Assembly (NCBI RefSeq): GCF_020177335.1
Contig: NZ_JAIVMG010000019.1
Span: forward strand, 1 to 54,809
Direction of reading: 5' to 3'
DNA length: 54,809 bases
Origin: Stappia indica
GTDB taxonomy: Bacteria; Pseudomonadota; Alphaproteobacteria; Rhizobiales; Stappiaceae
The position numbers and the translations under genes were made by a program. Shown here piece after piece: positions 34,288-42,901 of this stretch (position 1 is its first letter; the number at the start of each line of letters is the position of its first letter). Below the pieces are notes generated by a model. That model saw only the letters and a program-made list of their open reading frames with translations. It was not told the DNA's origin and searched no databases.

Positions 34288-35955
34288 ATGACGATGAAAC
34301 ATCCGTTCCTGACGGCAATGGCATTGATTGCGGCCCTTGCAGCCTCAACAGCACACGCACAGGACAACGGCGTCGCGGCCAAGGCGAAAAAGGCGGTCTC
34401 CGCAGCCAAAGATGCTCTTTCGGATGTGGAAAGGGCAATCAAGGGCCCCATGACCAATCAGGAGGCCGCCAACGGACCGATCCCTGGCGACGTGTCTCGC
34501 TATGCCCGGGAACTCGCCTGCCAGCAGGCGATCCCCACACCAGGATATTACTCCTCGCTGAACGGAGCGGAGATTTCCGACGCACAGCGATCGGGCATGT
34601 TTCCTTGTGCCAGCTTCACCGGATCTTGGGATGGGCCGAATTCCGTCTATGCGTTCCGCAGTGAAGACGACTATCCGGGAATTTCCTATATCAACAACCG
34701 CAAGCCTGGGGAGCTTTATATCGTTGGCGGCGAATACCCTACGCCCGACGACAAGCGCATGGTCGGTCCCTATATCGCCAAGGCCGATGCCACCACGGGC
34801 AGACAGATCTGGCGGACTTATCTTGAAAATCCCAACGTTTCGGGTCGCTGGATCGGGAATGCCAATCTCAATATTCTTCCCAACGGCAACATCGCATTTG
34901 CCTGGTCACACTTCATCGCATTGGTCGATGGCGACACCGGGCAGATTCTGAAGGTCACTACGCTGCCGTCCGGCGAGGCGCCGGTCGAGGACGTGAACTT
35001 CAAGCACCTGACGATCGCACCCGATGGTACGCTGATCCTGAAGGATCAGACACGACCTGTCGGCTGCACGCTTCAGGGCACAATGGCGATCATTGCCTGC
35101 ACCAGGGAGGGCATGAAATCACCCAATTCGGTGCTGGTTGCGGTCGATCCCGAAACGCTGGAGGTGGTGGACAGTTTGCCCCTCCCCGGTCCTGCGCCGT
35201 CACCGCACATCGTCGCGCCCTACAAGAACAGGATTGCTGTCTACGTCCCCTTCGAGGATCACGCGGCGAGGTATTTCTGGGATCCGGCGACCAAGAAACT
35301 CCTGGCCGACGAGAGTTGGGTTGCGCATCCTCAGGTGGAAGGGCAAACGGCTTTGACGGCACCCGCAGTGGTCGGCGACTGGATCGCCGTGCAGACCAAC
35401 GGTCTGTTCACCGACAAGAAGGCGTCGAGCGTGGTTGTCATCCACCAGGACGACGCCAGCCGCATGCAATCGATTTTTCCTTTCGGTGAGCTCAAACCTC
35501 ACGAATTCAGCTTTGCTCCGCCAAAGAACGGAACGGATCCCGACAACCACATGATCTATTCGGCGGATATGGGCATGAAGAAGGTGGCCGGGATCAAGAT
35601 CGATCCTGCAACCGGAAAACTCACGACCGCGTTTGTGGTGGATGACATTACCAACACATTCCAGCCGGTCTTCGGCCCGGCCGACAAGCGCATCCTGATG
35701 CTGACCAACATCAAGCTTCCGCTTGAGATCGAGCCAATCCCGCTGGCGGTGGAAAAGTCGAACTACACCGAGCAGCTTACCTGGCGCGACGCGGCAACGG
35801 GAAAGCTCCTGGCCCAGTCCGATTTCTTTGAACCGCTTACAATCAATTCACTGACGCCACCAGGTTTCGGAGGGCGGGTTTATTTCCCGACCGCGATGGG
35901 CAAAGGCTTTTACGTCCTGCAGGCAATGCCAAAAACACAGGAAAAACAACAATAG
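34288..35955 (+). CDS. Secreted PQQ-like beta-propeller protein
   Basis: The 555-residue product has a signal peptide (MTMKHPFLTAMALIAALAASTAHA|QD), an Ala/Lys-rich linker helix (AAKAKKAVSAAKDALSDVERAIKG), and then repeated propeller blades. Segments such as GPYIAKADATTGRQIWRT, HFIALVDGDTGQILKVT, VLVAVDPETLEVVDSLPLP and AGIKIDPATGKLTTAF carry the D-x-x-T-G turn of quinoprotein-like blades. No Cys-Cys pair or other PQQ-enzyme residues were seen, so it may be a non-catalytic propeller. It lies 60 bp after the DUF1254/1214 gene and probably works with it in the periplasm. Confidence 0.72.
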   Translation: MTMKHPFLTAMALIAALAASTAHAQDNGVAAKAKKAVSAAKDALSDVERAIKGPMTNQEAANGPIPGDVSRYARELACQQAIPTPGYYSSLNGAEISDAQRSGMFPCASFTGSWDGPNSVYAFRSEDDYPGISYINNRKPGELYIVGGEYPTPDDKRMVGPYIAKADATTGRQIWRTYLENPNVSGRWIGNANLNILPNGNIAFAWSHFIALVDGDTGQILKVTTLPSGEAPVEDVNFKHLTIAPDGTLILKDQTRPVGCTLQGTMAIIACTREGMKSPNSVLVAVDPETLEVVDSLPLPGPAPSPHIVAPYKNRIAVYVPFEDHAARYFWDPATKKLLADESWVAHPQVEGQTALTAPAVVGDWIAVQTNGLFTDKKASSVVVIHQDDASRMQSIFPFGELKPHEFSFAPPKNGTDPDNHMIYSADMGMKKVAGIKIDPATGKLTTAFVVDDITNTFQPVFGPADKRILMLTNIKLPLEIEPIPLAVEKSNYTEQLTWRDAATGKLLAQSDFFEPLTINSLTPPGFGGRVYFPTAMGKGFYVLQAMPKTQEKQQ

Positions 35956-36070
35956 AGCGCCGGTCGCGGTTGAATCCAACCTTGCAGCCAGGGCATTGCT
36001 GATCCCAGCCGTCAGAGCTGTGCCAATCGGGTTGGCAAAGCCTGGCGGTACTCCAAACGTCATGATCATG

Positions 36071-36925
36071 CTAGGTCGTGTTGACAAAGTGGATTCACAA
36101 ATCCGTTGATCCGTGATTCAAGGCTGTCTTTTGGGAGGCAGCCTTGGCACGTGGCGATTTGACAGACGCGGAATGGGAATTGATCGAAGCGTTGCTTCCG
36201 TCAGAGCGGGGCCGAAAGTCCCGTCCAGCTCAGGATAACCGCCGTTATCTGAATGGTATGCTGCATGTGCTGCGCGTTGGCTGCCCCTGGCGCAACAAGC
36301 ACGAGCGCTACGGGAAATGGAATTCGGTCTATGTGCGCTTTCGCCGGTGGGCAGAGCAAGGCGTCTGGGATGGTCTGCTGGAAACGCTGGTGGATCTCGG
36401 GCTCACCGATGACTGGCAACACATGATCGACAGCACCACAGTCCGCGGCCACAGTCAGGCCGCCGGCGCAAAAGGGGGACTCATAAGGAGGCTTTTGGTC
36501 GATCACGCGGCGGCTTTACGACGAAAATCCACGCCCGAACGGACGGTCAAGGACGCCCTCTCGGCTTTGTCCTGACAGGCGGTGAAGCATCCGACTACAG
36601 CGCCGTTCCCGCCCTACTGGATATGCCTTTCCGCAAGCCTCGGCTGTTCCTGGCTGACAAGGGATACGATGGCGATGCAGTGCGCCAAAGCCTGCTGCTG
36701 GCTGGCATCAGCCCTGTCATTCCGCCAAAGTCAAACCGCAGGGAACCGATACCTTGCGACTTCCGGGCCTACAAGGACAGGAACCGGATCGAGCGAACGT
36801 TCAACCGGCTCAAACAGTTCCGCAGGATCGCTACACGATACGATACAACCAAAGCATCCTTCGCAGCTTTCCTCAATCTCGCGGCTGCACGTCTCTGGCT
36901 CCGAAACTTTGTCAACACGACCTAG
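36071..36925. mobile_element. IS5-family insertion sequence (complete)
   Basis: Perfect 20-bp terminal inverted repeats (36071-36090 and 36906-36925) start with CTAGGTCGTGTTG. CTAG is palindromic, so it may be a target duplication (TA or CTAG) instead of element sequence. The 855-bp length and the two overlapping reading frames fit the IS427 group. It sits between the beta-propeller gene and the mobilizable element. The perfect ends suggest a recent insertion. Confidence 0.88.
36144..36925 (+). CDS. IS5-family transposase made by frameshifting
   Basis: The first frame (36144-36575) encodes MARGDLTDAEWELIEALLPSE...DDWQHMIDSTTVRGHSQAAGAKGG, with the first catalytic Asp in MIDSTTVR. A -1 shift in AAAAGGGGG (about 36470-36478) joins THKEAFGRSRGGFTTKIHA and continues to the 36925 stop. 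This adds FLADKGYDGDAVRQ (second Asp) and YKDRNRIERTFNRLKQFRRIATRYDTT (Glu). Two-frame organisation with a slippery A/G run is normal for this IS group, so this is probably programmed frameshifting and not damage. The stop codon TAG lies within the right terminal repeat. Confidence 0.85.
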
Positions 36926-36999
36926 CCAAAAACTATTCAGTTTTCGGGGAGCAAAGCCTGTTCGATTTTGAACGCCGGAAGCCCAAGCTGGCCCATGCA

Positions 37000-37050
37000 C
37001 ACAAAAATCTCGCCGCCAACGGCGGCGTTTCCGGGCGCCGCGCGGCGCCC
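37000..37050 (-). terminator. Terminator of the relaxase operon
   Basis: Read on the minus strand, two GC hairpins follow the relaxase stop by 13 bp. The first has GGGCGCC arms with a GCGC loop (37033-37050). The second is CGCCGCC GTT GGCGGCG (37011-37027), followed by AGATTTTTGT. Stem plus T-run is a standard intrinsic terminator for transcription from mobC and the relaxase gene. Confidence 0.65.
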
Positions 37051-37062
37051 GCCCTGTGTCTG

Positions 37063-38886
37063 CTAGGGCCCCTTGATCAAAGCGGGTTCGCTGATCTCAT
37101 CGTCGGCGAAATCTATTCGGGCTGTATGCTCAAAGTCTTCGTAGCTCCCCATGTCGCGCAGGAGCATTTCGTATAGCTCCGGTGACATGACAGTCACTGT
37201 TTTCGGGCGTGCGAGCAGGTTTTTGACAGTTTGTGCCCAATTCGGAATCGCATCGGCATTTCTGCTTTCAAGAAATCTGCTGCGCGCCGCAAGCCATTCG
37301 CGAACGAAAGCCTTGATGGCCATACGCTCCGTTTCATCTTCAGCGATTGGCCGCAGCTCTGGGTTAGCGATGGCGAGCCCCGCACGGATGGCCGCGCGCG
37401 TCACAGCCTCGCTCCAAGCCTGATCGTCACTGTGGACCTCAACCTCGGCCCACCCCATGCTGACCGCAATCTGGACCATGATTTCAGGTGTTTCTTGGGC
37501 CGCTGCTGAGGTCGATATGAGCGTCGGCTCGACTGTTATGATTGCCCCCGTCTCCTTCAGCCCGATGCGATAGCAATCCGGGTTCCCCTGATCGACCCAC
37601 GTGATTTTCTCCGCCACCACGTCCGGCAGTCCTGCCAGCCCTGCGTTGAAGTGGGTCTTCCACGCCTGCCTTGCCAAGGAACCGCTCTTGGCAAGGTCTC
37701 CGGAACAGCTGATCCGCAATTTTGACTGCGGCGTCTCGTTTACAGACGAGGCTTCAATTTCGTCCTGAGCTGCCTTTAGCTCTGGTGCCGCGAACAGGTA
37801 TTCATTCCACTCGCGAAGTGCTTTTTCCTGGGCTGCTGTGAGGCGCGATACGTCTATCGGATCGAAATCCGGGAGCGTATCCTTGGGCACTTTTTCCTCA
37901 AGATAGGGCGCATCTTCATAGGACGGTGTCATCCTCTCAGGCGATGCTTCCCGCCTTCCACGCCGTTCCGCACCAACGTGTTGAATAAAGTCGGAGCGAA
38001 GGTGTTTTTGCGGTCCGAGAGTTTCAGCATCAGGCAGTTCAGCGTCCTTGAGGAGGGTGTCAAGGTCTGCTTTTTTCAACCGTTCGCCGCCACGGCGTCT
38101 TGCGACCTGGTTAAAGGCCCTCAACACGGGGATGCGGTTACCTTTCGGGGTAACCGCGACGATTGCTTTCTTGCCGAGAGCAAGACGCAAGCCGGTAGCT
38201 TCGAAAACCGCAGCGATGTCTCGCACGCCGCCTGAAGATGTCAGGAGATCGAAGATCAGGCGCTTTGCTTCATCCGGCGCGACATCGCTAGATCTTTCTG
38301 CGATCGCGCGTTCAGCAGCGGAGCACAATGCGCTTGCTCGATGATGTCCAAGGCCCTGGCGGTCCATCGCATTGGCGATGTCGTCCAGACCTTCCCGGCG
38401 AAGGTACTTGAGGACGCTCGCATTGTATGAGCCTGATGTGAACGCTTCGCCGTGGAGAAACTCGGAAATCCGCGACAGTTTTTCCAGTCGAGGAACCGTG
38501 TGACGCATGGGTATTGCGCGTCCGTCCAGGTCGACCCGCAGGTAGACCCGATGACGGTGACGGGATGTCCGACCACCCTTGCCCCATTTCAGATGCTCGG
38601 CTTCAAAGTACGGCTGTCCTTCAAGAGAGAACTCCTCCTCAAACCGTGTCCAGAATTCCGTCCATTCGGTCTCATCGTATTCGACCGAAGGGCTTGCCCA
38701 CACGTGGACGAGCGGCTTTCGGCTCCGGCAATCGGCGGCCATCGCACACATTTCAGCGAGCGCTTCATATAGGGTGGCTGCCCAAAGGCCGTGCATTTGG
38801 ATGGACACGTCCTCATTGTCATGGGCGGAGAGGAGGTGTGTCGCGAGCGCTCCGGAACCGGTGTGCGTGACCAAGCCACAAATCAT
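37063..38886 (-). CDS. Relaxase / mobilization protein with LPD7-like region
   Basis: The start overlaps the MobC stop by 4 bp (ATGA). The first about 200 residues look like a relaxase. HLKWGKGGRTSRHRHRVYLRVD holds a dense His-x-His cluster that fits the metal triad, and KPLVHVWASPS provides the earlier strand. A catalytic Tyr could not be picked with certainty. The middle (about 210-420) is charged. Near 460-520, VQIAVSMGWAEVEVHSDDQAWSEAVTRAAIRAGLAI has the pattern of the LPD7 domain found in many mobile-element relaxases and polyvalent proteins. It would nick oriT and pilot DNA in transfer driven by a helper conjugation system. The 607-residue length is plausible for a mobilizable element. 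Confidence 0.72.
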   Translation of the reverse strand: MICGLVTHTGSGALATHLLSAHDNEDVSIQMHGLWAATLYEALAEMCAMAADCRSRKPLVHVWASPSVEYDETEWTEFWTRFEEEFSLEGQPYFEAEHLKWGKGGRTSRHRHRVYLRVDLDGRAIPMRHTVPRLEKLSRISEFLHGEAFTSGSYNASVLKYLRREGLDDIANAMDRQGLGHHRASALCSAAERAIAERSSDVAPDEAKRLIFDLLTSSGGVRDIAAVFEATGLRLALGKKAIVAVTPKGNRIPVLRAFNQVARRRGGERLKKADLDTLLKDAELPDAETLGPQKHLRSDFIQHVGAERRGRREASPERMTPSYEDAPYLEEKVPKDTLPDFDPIDVSRLTAAQEKALREWNEYLFAAPELKAAQDEIEASSVNETPQSKLRISCSGDLAKSGSLARQAWKTHFNAGLAGLPDVVAEKITWVDQGNPDCYRIGLKETGAIITVEPTLISTSAAAQETPEIMVQIAVSMGWAEVEVHSDDQAWSEAVTRAAIRAGLAIANPELRPIAEDETERMAIKAFVREWLAARSRFLESRNADAIPNWAQTVKNLLARPKTVTVMSPELYEMLLRDMGSYEDFEHTARIDFADDEISEPALIKGP

Positions 38887-39269
38887 GGGTCCTGTGCCTC
38901 CGGAATATGGTCTATCCGCCTCTTCAGTTTGAGCGTTTCCTTGAGCAGGTTTTCAACTTCGGCATGATACTTTGACAGACCTCCAAGTCGGGCGGCCTTG
39001 GCTGTTTGTATCAAGGTTCCAGCAAGACGACCTGCATGTCGGCTGTAGGTAGCGAGCGCCTGTTTATCCCCTGCGGAAAGAACGGAGCGGACCCGGACGG
39101 CGGCGACTGGCTTGCTTTCCATGTGGGCGACCAGAACGTCCCTGAGAAAGTCTGAGCGGGTCTTTCCGAAAGCGCTGGCGAGATCATCCAGGCGTCGGAA
39201 CTCTTCTGCACTCAAACGGGTCGCGGCGGTCCTTTCGAGCTTCCGTTTGTCACTACCAGATCGCGTCAT
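38883..39269 (-). CDS. MobC-like relaxosome accessory protein
   Basis: The 128-residue basic protein has a ribbon-helix-helix N-terminus (RTAATRLSAEEFRRLDDLASAFGKTRSDFLRDVLVAHM). A C-terminal helical region (YSRHAGRLAGTLIQTAKAARLGGLSKYHAEVENLLKETLKLKRRI) follows that matches the MobC family pattern. It overlaps the relaxase gene by 4 bp and lies next to a hairpin-rich non-coding stretch that is the likely oriT. MobC proteins bind or melt oriT to help the relaxase. The order oriT, mobC, relaxase is standard. Confidence 0.78.
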   Translation of the reverse strand: MTRSGSDKRKLERTAATRLSAEEFRRLDDLASAFGKTRSDFLRDVLVAHMESKPVAAVRVRSVLSAGDKQALATYSRHAGRLAGTLIQTAKAARLGGLSKYHAEVENLLKETLKLKRRIDHIPEAQDP

Positions 39270-39289
39270 TTGCGGTTTGCTCGCCTTTT

Positions 39290-39430
39290 AGAATTGGGGG
39301 TGCACGGGGGCTTGCCCCCTGCCCAGACTGCCATGTGACCGCTGCGCGGTTTACATGGCACCGCTGGCTCACACCGTGAAACCTGCCAGCGCACTGTATG
39401 GACGACCTATGCAAGGAACAAACGGTCAAA
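39290..39430. other. Candidate origin of transfer (oriT) region
   Basis: Between mobC and a divergent gene lie two strong inverted repeats: GGGGGC TT GCCCCC (39306-39319) and a 32-nt hairpin (39329-39360) with arms TGCCATGT/ACATGGCA and ACCGC/GCGGT around a TGC loop. An AT-rich stretch (AAAAAATATTTTTATGG, about 39429-39445) follows. Position directly upstream of mobC and the relaxase gene, plus hairpins, fits an oriT. The nic site is not identified. The first hairpin could instead be a regulatory site for mobC. Confidence 0.45.
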
Positions 39431-39506
39431 AAATATTTTTATGGGTTTGATTCTTTCATGAGAATTCCAATCATTGGTTGTTGCCAAGTATCGATGGAGG
39501 TCCGAA

Positions 39507-39983
39507 ATGACTGGCGACGCAGAAAATCACGATTACAAAACTGAGCTAACGACAGAAGCTGCTCCCACCACTCAGATTTTACGCCTTCGTCTACAGCAAT
39601 TTGCTCGTGCACTTCGCAAAATAAAGGCAGAACTCGAAACGACAGGACGGCCAGCTGGAATCGATTTGTCCGACAATGCATCCTCCTTACTCGCTGCCAC
39701 AGCGATAAGTGTCGCCTTTCCCGTCGAGGACTTGCAGTCAATGACCTATCGGCGTGCTTTGGCAGCTGCAAAGGCTGGAAAGCTTGGCGATTGGCGTGAA
39801 ATTGCTGTCGAAGAAATCGCTTGCCTCATCGATATCGTTGAAAAGGCGAAAACAAGCCTCCACACGCTCGATGTGTTCGACAAGCCACCTCTACCCCAGT
39901 GGTCGAATCTCCCGGCCCAACATCTTGCGCGGGCAATCAATTCATACGCTCACCTGGTCTTTCAAGCCCCTGTGGTGAGGTAA
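39507..39983 (+). CDS. Hypothetical protein of the mobilizable element
   Basis: The ATG at 39507 has GGAGG 6 nt upstream. The 158-residue product is helical and mixed-charge: TTQILRLRLQQFARALRKIKAELETTGRPAGIDLSDNASSLLAATAISVAFP, then MTYRRALAAAKAGKLGDWREIAVEEIACLIDIVEKAK. No known domain is visible. It ends 3 bp before the primase-like gene and so is translated from the same message. It may be a partner of the primase or a replication factor of the element. Confidence 0.65.
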   Translation: MTGDAENHDYKTELTTEAAPTTQILRLRLQQFARALRKIKAELETTGRPAGIDLSDNASSLLAATAISVAFPVEDLQSMTYRRALAAAKAGKLGDWREIAVEEIACLIDIVEKAKTSLHTLDVFDKPPLPQWSNLPAQHLARAINSYAHLVFQAPVVR

Positions 39984-39986
39984 GCG

Positions 39987-40955
39987 ATGGTGCATCCAGC
40001 AACACGCCGCGCCTCCCTGCAAGCGCTATCGGCTCTTGATACAACGGTCGACATCGGCTTTGTCTTTCCTCCTCGGGAGGCCGAGGATCGGGGACGAGGC
40101 ATCTGGACAGGTCGCGACCTGGTGCCCGCAGATGTCGCGGAACTGCTTCCCCGGGCGGCAGCCGCCAATGCCCGAGGTGCCGCCATATTTATGCGTCTCG
40201 GGCCATCGGCCCGGGACGGGCATCCCGGCATCGTTATGCTCGATGATCTGAATGCTGACGCTGCAACGCGCATTGCGCTTGACGGCTTTCAGCCCGCTTT
40301 GACTGTGGAGACGTCACCGGGAAATTTCCAAGTTTGGATCAAGCTCATCGCCGCTGGCGAACTGCTGTACCCAGTTGTTCGTGGTGCAGTCAAACACCTG
40401 TCGGAACTTTTTGGCGCTGACCTTAGAGCCGTCAGTCCAATGCAACCGGGCCGATTGCCAGGCTTCACCAATCGCAAGCCAAAGCACCGCCAGGCAGACG
40501 GACATTTCCCGTTTGTCCGTCTGGTGGATGCCAGTGGCTGTATCGCGTCCGCCGGACCAAACTTGGTTGACGAGATAAAGGCGAACCTCCCGGCACAGCG
40601 CGGCCGCGCCCAAGGCGCTGCCTCTGAAACGCCGCCGGTGGCGGCGGTGTCTGGCCGTCCTGCTGCCACGGAGGATTTCGATGCGATCGACAGGATCCGC
40701 CAAGCGCAGGAGGCCCGCATTTGGGCCGAAGCCCGACGCGGAAGTCGGCCAATGGATGCCTTTTCTGCATCGGAAATCGACTTCGCCGCTGTGGTGGTTG
40801 CACTCGGCGAGGACGTTTCCAGACCGATGCTGGAGGCCTGGCTCAGGATGCGCCGGCCGGAAAAGGCAGCCGGATATGCGGCCCTCACGGTCCAGAATGC
40901 CGACCGATACTTGGAGGACCAAACCAGCACGCCGCAACCGTCGGGCCGCCCATGA
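39987..40955 (+). CDS. RepB-like DNA primase of the mobilizable element
   Basis: The 322-residue protein matches the RepB_primase pattern. VMLDDLNADAATRIALDGFQPALTVETSPGNFQVWIKL holds the DD metal site and the SPGN-QVW motif. RAVSPMQPGRLPGFTNRKPKHR is the conserved downstream piece. The C-terminal 110 residues are charged and include a small helical domain (FDAIDRIRQAQEARIWAEARRGSRPMDAFSASEIDFAAVVVAL). Such primases start DNA synthesis on plasmids and mobilizable elements after transfer. Its stop overlaps the next start (ATGA), so the pair is translationally coupled. Confidence 0.8.
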   Translation: MVHPATRRASLQALSALDTTVDIGFVFPPREAEDRGRGIWTGRDLVPADVAELLPRAAAANARGAAIFMRLGPSARDGHPGIVMLDDLNADAATRIALDGFQPALTVETSPGNFQVWIKLIAAGELLYPVVRGAVKHLSELFGADLRAVSPMQPGRLPGFTNRKPKHRQADGHFPFVRLVDASGCIASAGPNLVDEIKANLPAQRGRAQGAASETPPVAAVSGRPAATEDFDAIDRIRQAQEARIWAEARRGSRPMDAFSASEIDFAAVVVALGEDVSRPMLEAWLRMRRPEKAAGYAALTVQNADRYLEDQTSTPQPSGRP

Positions 40956-41344
40956 AGAGATATTTGACACGGCGGGAGGTCGCGGAAATCTATCCGATCT
41001 CGGAAAGCTCCCTTGCGCAACTCGCGATGAGGCGCGAGGGGCCACGGTATTTCATGCCTCAGAAGCGCGCCCTTTACCTTGCCGAGGACGTGGAGGAGTG
41101 GATTGAGGCACATGCTGTCATTGCGCGGTCGCGCCCGATGCTGAGATCACGCAAGTTCATCGAGGAGAAACCTGTCACGCTGCAACAAGCTCCCGGGCCA
41201 AAGGCGGAAACCACTCGACGGGAGCCCATCCAGGAAGAGCCTAAAAAGGTGGGGGCGCAAAAAGGCAAGAAGCGCGGGAGGCGGCGCAAGAGCTTGGTGC
41301 CGTCAGCCAATTCCTGGCTCCGAAACAATCCCGATCATCAATGA
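40952..41344 (+). CDS. HTH protein, excisionase-like
   Basis: The 130-residue protein starts within the primase stop. Its first 50 residues are a MerR/excisionase-type HTH: MKRYLTRREVAEIYPISESSLAQLAMRREGPRYFMPQKRALYLAEDVEEWIEAH. The rest is a basic, disordered tail (KKVGAQKGKKRGRRRKSLVPS) likely to contact DNA. The gene lies between the primase and the integrase and points toward the latter. This is the common position of a recombination directionality factor, so excision control is inferred. A plain transcription regulator is possible. Confidence 0.75.
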   Translation: MKRYLTRREVAEIYPISESSLAQLAMRREGPRYFMPQKRALYLAEDVEEWIEAHAVIARSRPMLRSRKFIEEKPVTLQQAPGPKAETTRREPIQEEPKKVGAQKGKKRGRRRKSLVPSANSWLRNNPDHQ

Positions 41345-41369
41345 GGGGTTGCTGCCGGAGCCAGGATGC

Positions 41370-42449
41370 TCATACCGCAATGCGCAGGCTACCGGCTGCT
41401 TGACGCTCGCTCTCCATTTTGCGTAGGCGCGCCACTGCATCGCTCACCCGCGGGTGTCGATAGCGCAGCAGCGACTTGATATCGACGTGGCCGGAAAAGT
41501 CCATCACCTGCTCAGCGGTCCAGCCATGATCAAAACAACGCGAAATCGCCTCATGCCTGAAATCGTGCCAACGCCAATGGGCGACACCAGCACGTAGACG
41601 TGCCCGCTCGAACGCGTTCTTCAATGCCTCAGCGGAAATCGGGAAGATATGTCCTTCCCTTTTCTCGCGGCCGGGAAGCTCTTCGACGACGACCTGCGCG
41701 GCGTAGGTAAGCAGAATATCCCTTCCGCGCCCGTTCTTGGCGTCGTGCAGATAAATCGTTCCGCCGTTGTGGCTGTAATCACTCCAGCGAAGGCGCAGCA
41801 GTTCGGACCGCCTGCACCCGGTCTCCAGTGCGAACCGGGCGGCCGGTAGAAGAAGTTTGTTTCGTGCACAGGCGAACTCGTGGAAGAGCCGGTCCTCCTC
41901 ATCCGGTTCGAGCCGGATAATGCGCTCGTCCCGTACCTGGGGGCGACTGACCTGGTCCAACGGAGAGCCAAGCATCTTAAGATCAATCGCTGCCTGTCTC
42001 ATGACCGGCATCAGCAAATTCATTTCCCGGCGGACGGTGCTGGATTTCACCTCTTCCAGCCGCAGTGCCTTCCACTCAACCCAATCTTGGCGGGTAATAT
42101 TCGCCATGCTCATCTGACAGAATGGGGGATAGCGTTTGATGAAAGTGGAGAGACGTGCGGCTTCGCCGTCTTTGCCCTTTTTGTCGCTTTGCTGGACTTC
42201 CCTAATGGCATTCTCCAGCACTTCACCGAGGGTGATCCGCTCCGGAGCCCGGTGGTCGCGACGGCTGCCATGGTTGCGGTCATTGAGGACCTGGACGACG
42301 GCGGCATCGGCATCCGCCAGCCGGTCGAACGTTTTCGCGTAGTCGGGGAAGCCTTTTTGACGAATTTTCACCTGATAGCCCGTGAGACGGCCGTCAGAGG
42401 AAATTCGTTCATAGACGTGACGGTGATTCTTGAGACGTTTGGTCGGCAC
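41370..42449 (-). CDS. int: Tyrosine-type site-specific integrase
   Basis: The 359-residue protein has an N-terminal arm-binding region (about 1-60, RISSDGRLTGYQVKIRQKGFPDYAKTFD) and a SAM-like core-binding domain (about 75-170). The catalytic domain holds Arg in LETGCRRSELLRLRW, HxxR in HDFRHEAISRC, the later His in DFSGHVDIKSLLRYRH, and the nucleophile Tyr330 in the same segment. All catalytic residues are present. It starts 103 bp from the tRNA-Arg 3' end that forms the attachment site and reads away from it. It would insert and excise the mobilizable element at that tRNA. Confidence 0.92.
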   Translation of the reverse strand: MPTKRLKNHRHVYERISSDGRLTGYQVKIRQKGFPDYAKTFDRLADADAAVVQVLNDRNHGSRRDHRAPERITLGEVLENAIREVQQSDKKGKDGEAARLSTFIKRYPPFCQMSMANITRQDWVEWKALRLEEVKSSTVRREMNLLMPVMRQAAIDLKMLGSPLDQVSRPQVRDERIIRLEPDEEDRLFHEFACARNKLLLPAARFALETGCRRSELLRLRWSDYSHNGGTIYLHDAKNGRGRDILLTYAAQVVVEELPGREKREGHIFPISAEALKNAFERARLRAGVAHWRWHDFRHEAISRCFDHGWTAEQVMDFSGHVDIKSLLRYRHPRVSDAVARLRKMESERQAAGSLRIAV

Positions 42450-42551
42450 GGGACTTTGGTTCCTTGAAATAGGATTTGTCCCAAATTTGTCCCAAACCTA
42501 TGAAAGGAACAAATTTTCACCGTAGAAATTTCGCTAAGCCATTGAAAACAT

Positions 42552-42597
42552 TGGCGCACCCGAGAGGATTCGAACCTCTGACCTCTGCCTTCGGAGG
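42552..42597 (-). tRNA. tRNA-Arg(CCG) 3' half, attachment site of the element
   Basis: Read on the minus strand, the 46 nt give the 3' half of a tRNA: anticodon-loop letters CTCCGAA with the 3' anticodon arm GGCAG, the variable loop, the T-arm AGAGGTTCGAATCCTCT, and an acceptor strand ending in CCA. The CCG anticodon points to arginine. The 5' half is absent; IS66 sequence starts directly beyond 42597. The integrase gene lies just to the left. This is the integration site of the element, or its duplicated 3' end. It is not a working tRNA gene. A matching second copy was not seen elsewhere in the window. Confidence 0.7.
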
Positions 42598-42847
42598 AGA
42601 GCTGCGTGTCCTGGCTTTCTTCAACCTCGGCGATGGCTGTCTCGAGGTCTTCGAAGGCCAGTTGCCGTTCGTCTTCGCTGAGCTTCTCCGACCTTTTGCC
42701 GTGAACCGCGTGGTTCAACTCCGCGATCAGGTGCTCCAGACGCCTGTTGATCTCCTTGAGCGTATCCCTTTCGCGCAGGAGCGCGGCGACAGCATCACGC
42801 TGGTCGGCGGGGATCGCGGAAAGATCGATGGCGACAGTGGAGGGCAT
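42598..42847 (-). pseudogene. tnpC: IS66 TnpC transposase, N-terminal fragment
   Basis: From ATG 42847 the frame reads MPSTVAIDLSAIPADQRDAVAALLRERDTLKEINRRLEHLIAELNHAVHGKRSEKLSEDERQLAFEDLETAIAE. This is the typical start of the IS66 DDE transposase, with its leucine-rich coiled coil and the RSEKL word. After about 82 residues it runs into the tRNA fragment. The zinc finger, the DDE domain and the IS66 right end are missing (about 430 residues). The element cannot transpose by itself. Confidence 0.85.
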
Positions 42848-42901
42848 GGGCCGAGAATAGCCCGGGACCGCTCCGGATGCCCGCCATTTCCGGCACCTGA
42901 T

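Noticed and set aside
35956-36070. A minus-strand peptide beside the IS5 copy (MIMTFGVPPGFANPIG...) as a disrupted gene
   Set aside because: It runs antisense into the end of the beta-propeller gene, and rejoining the IS5 flanks gives no longer frame or known motif.
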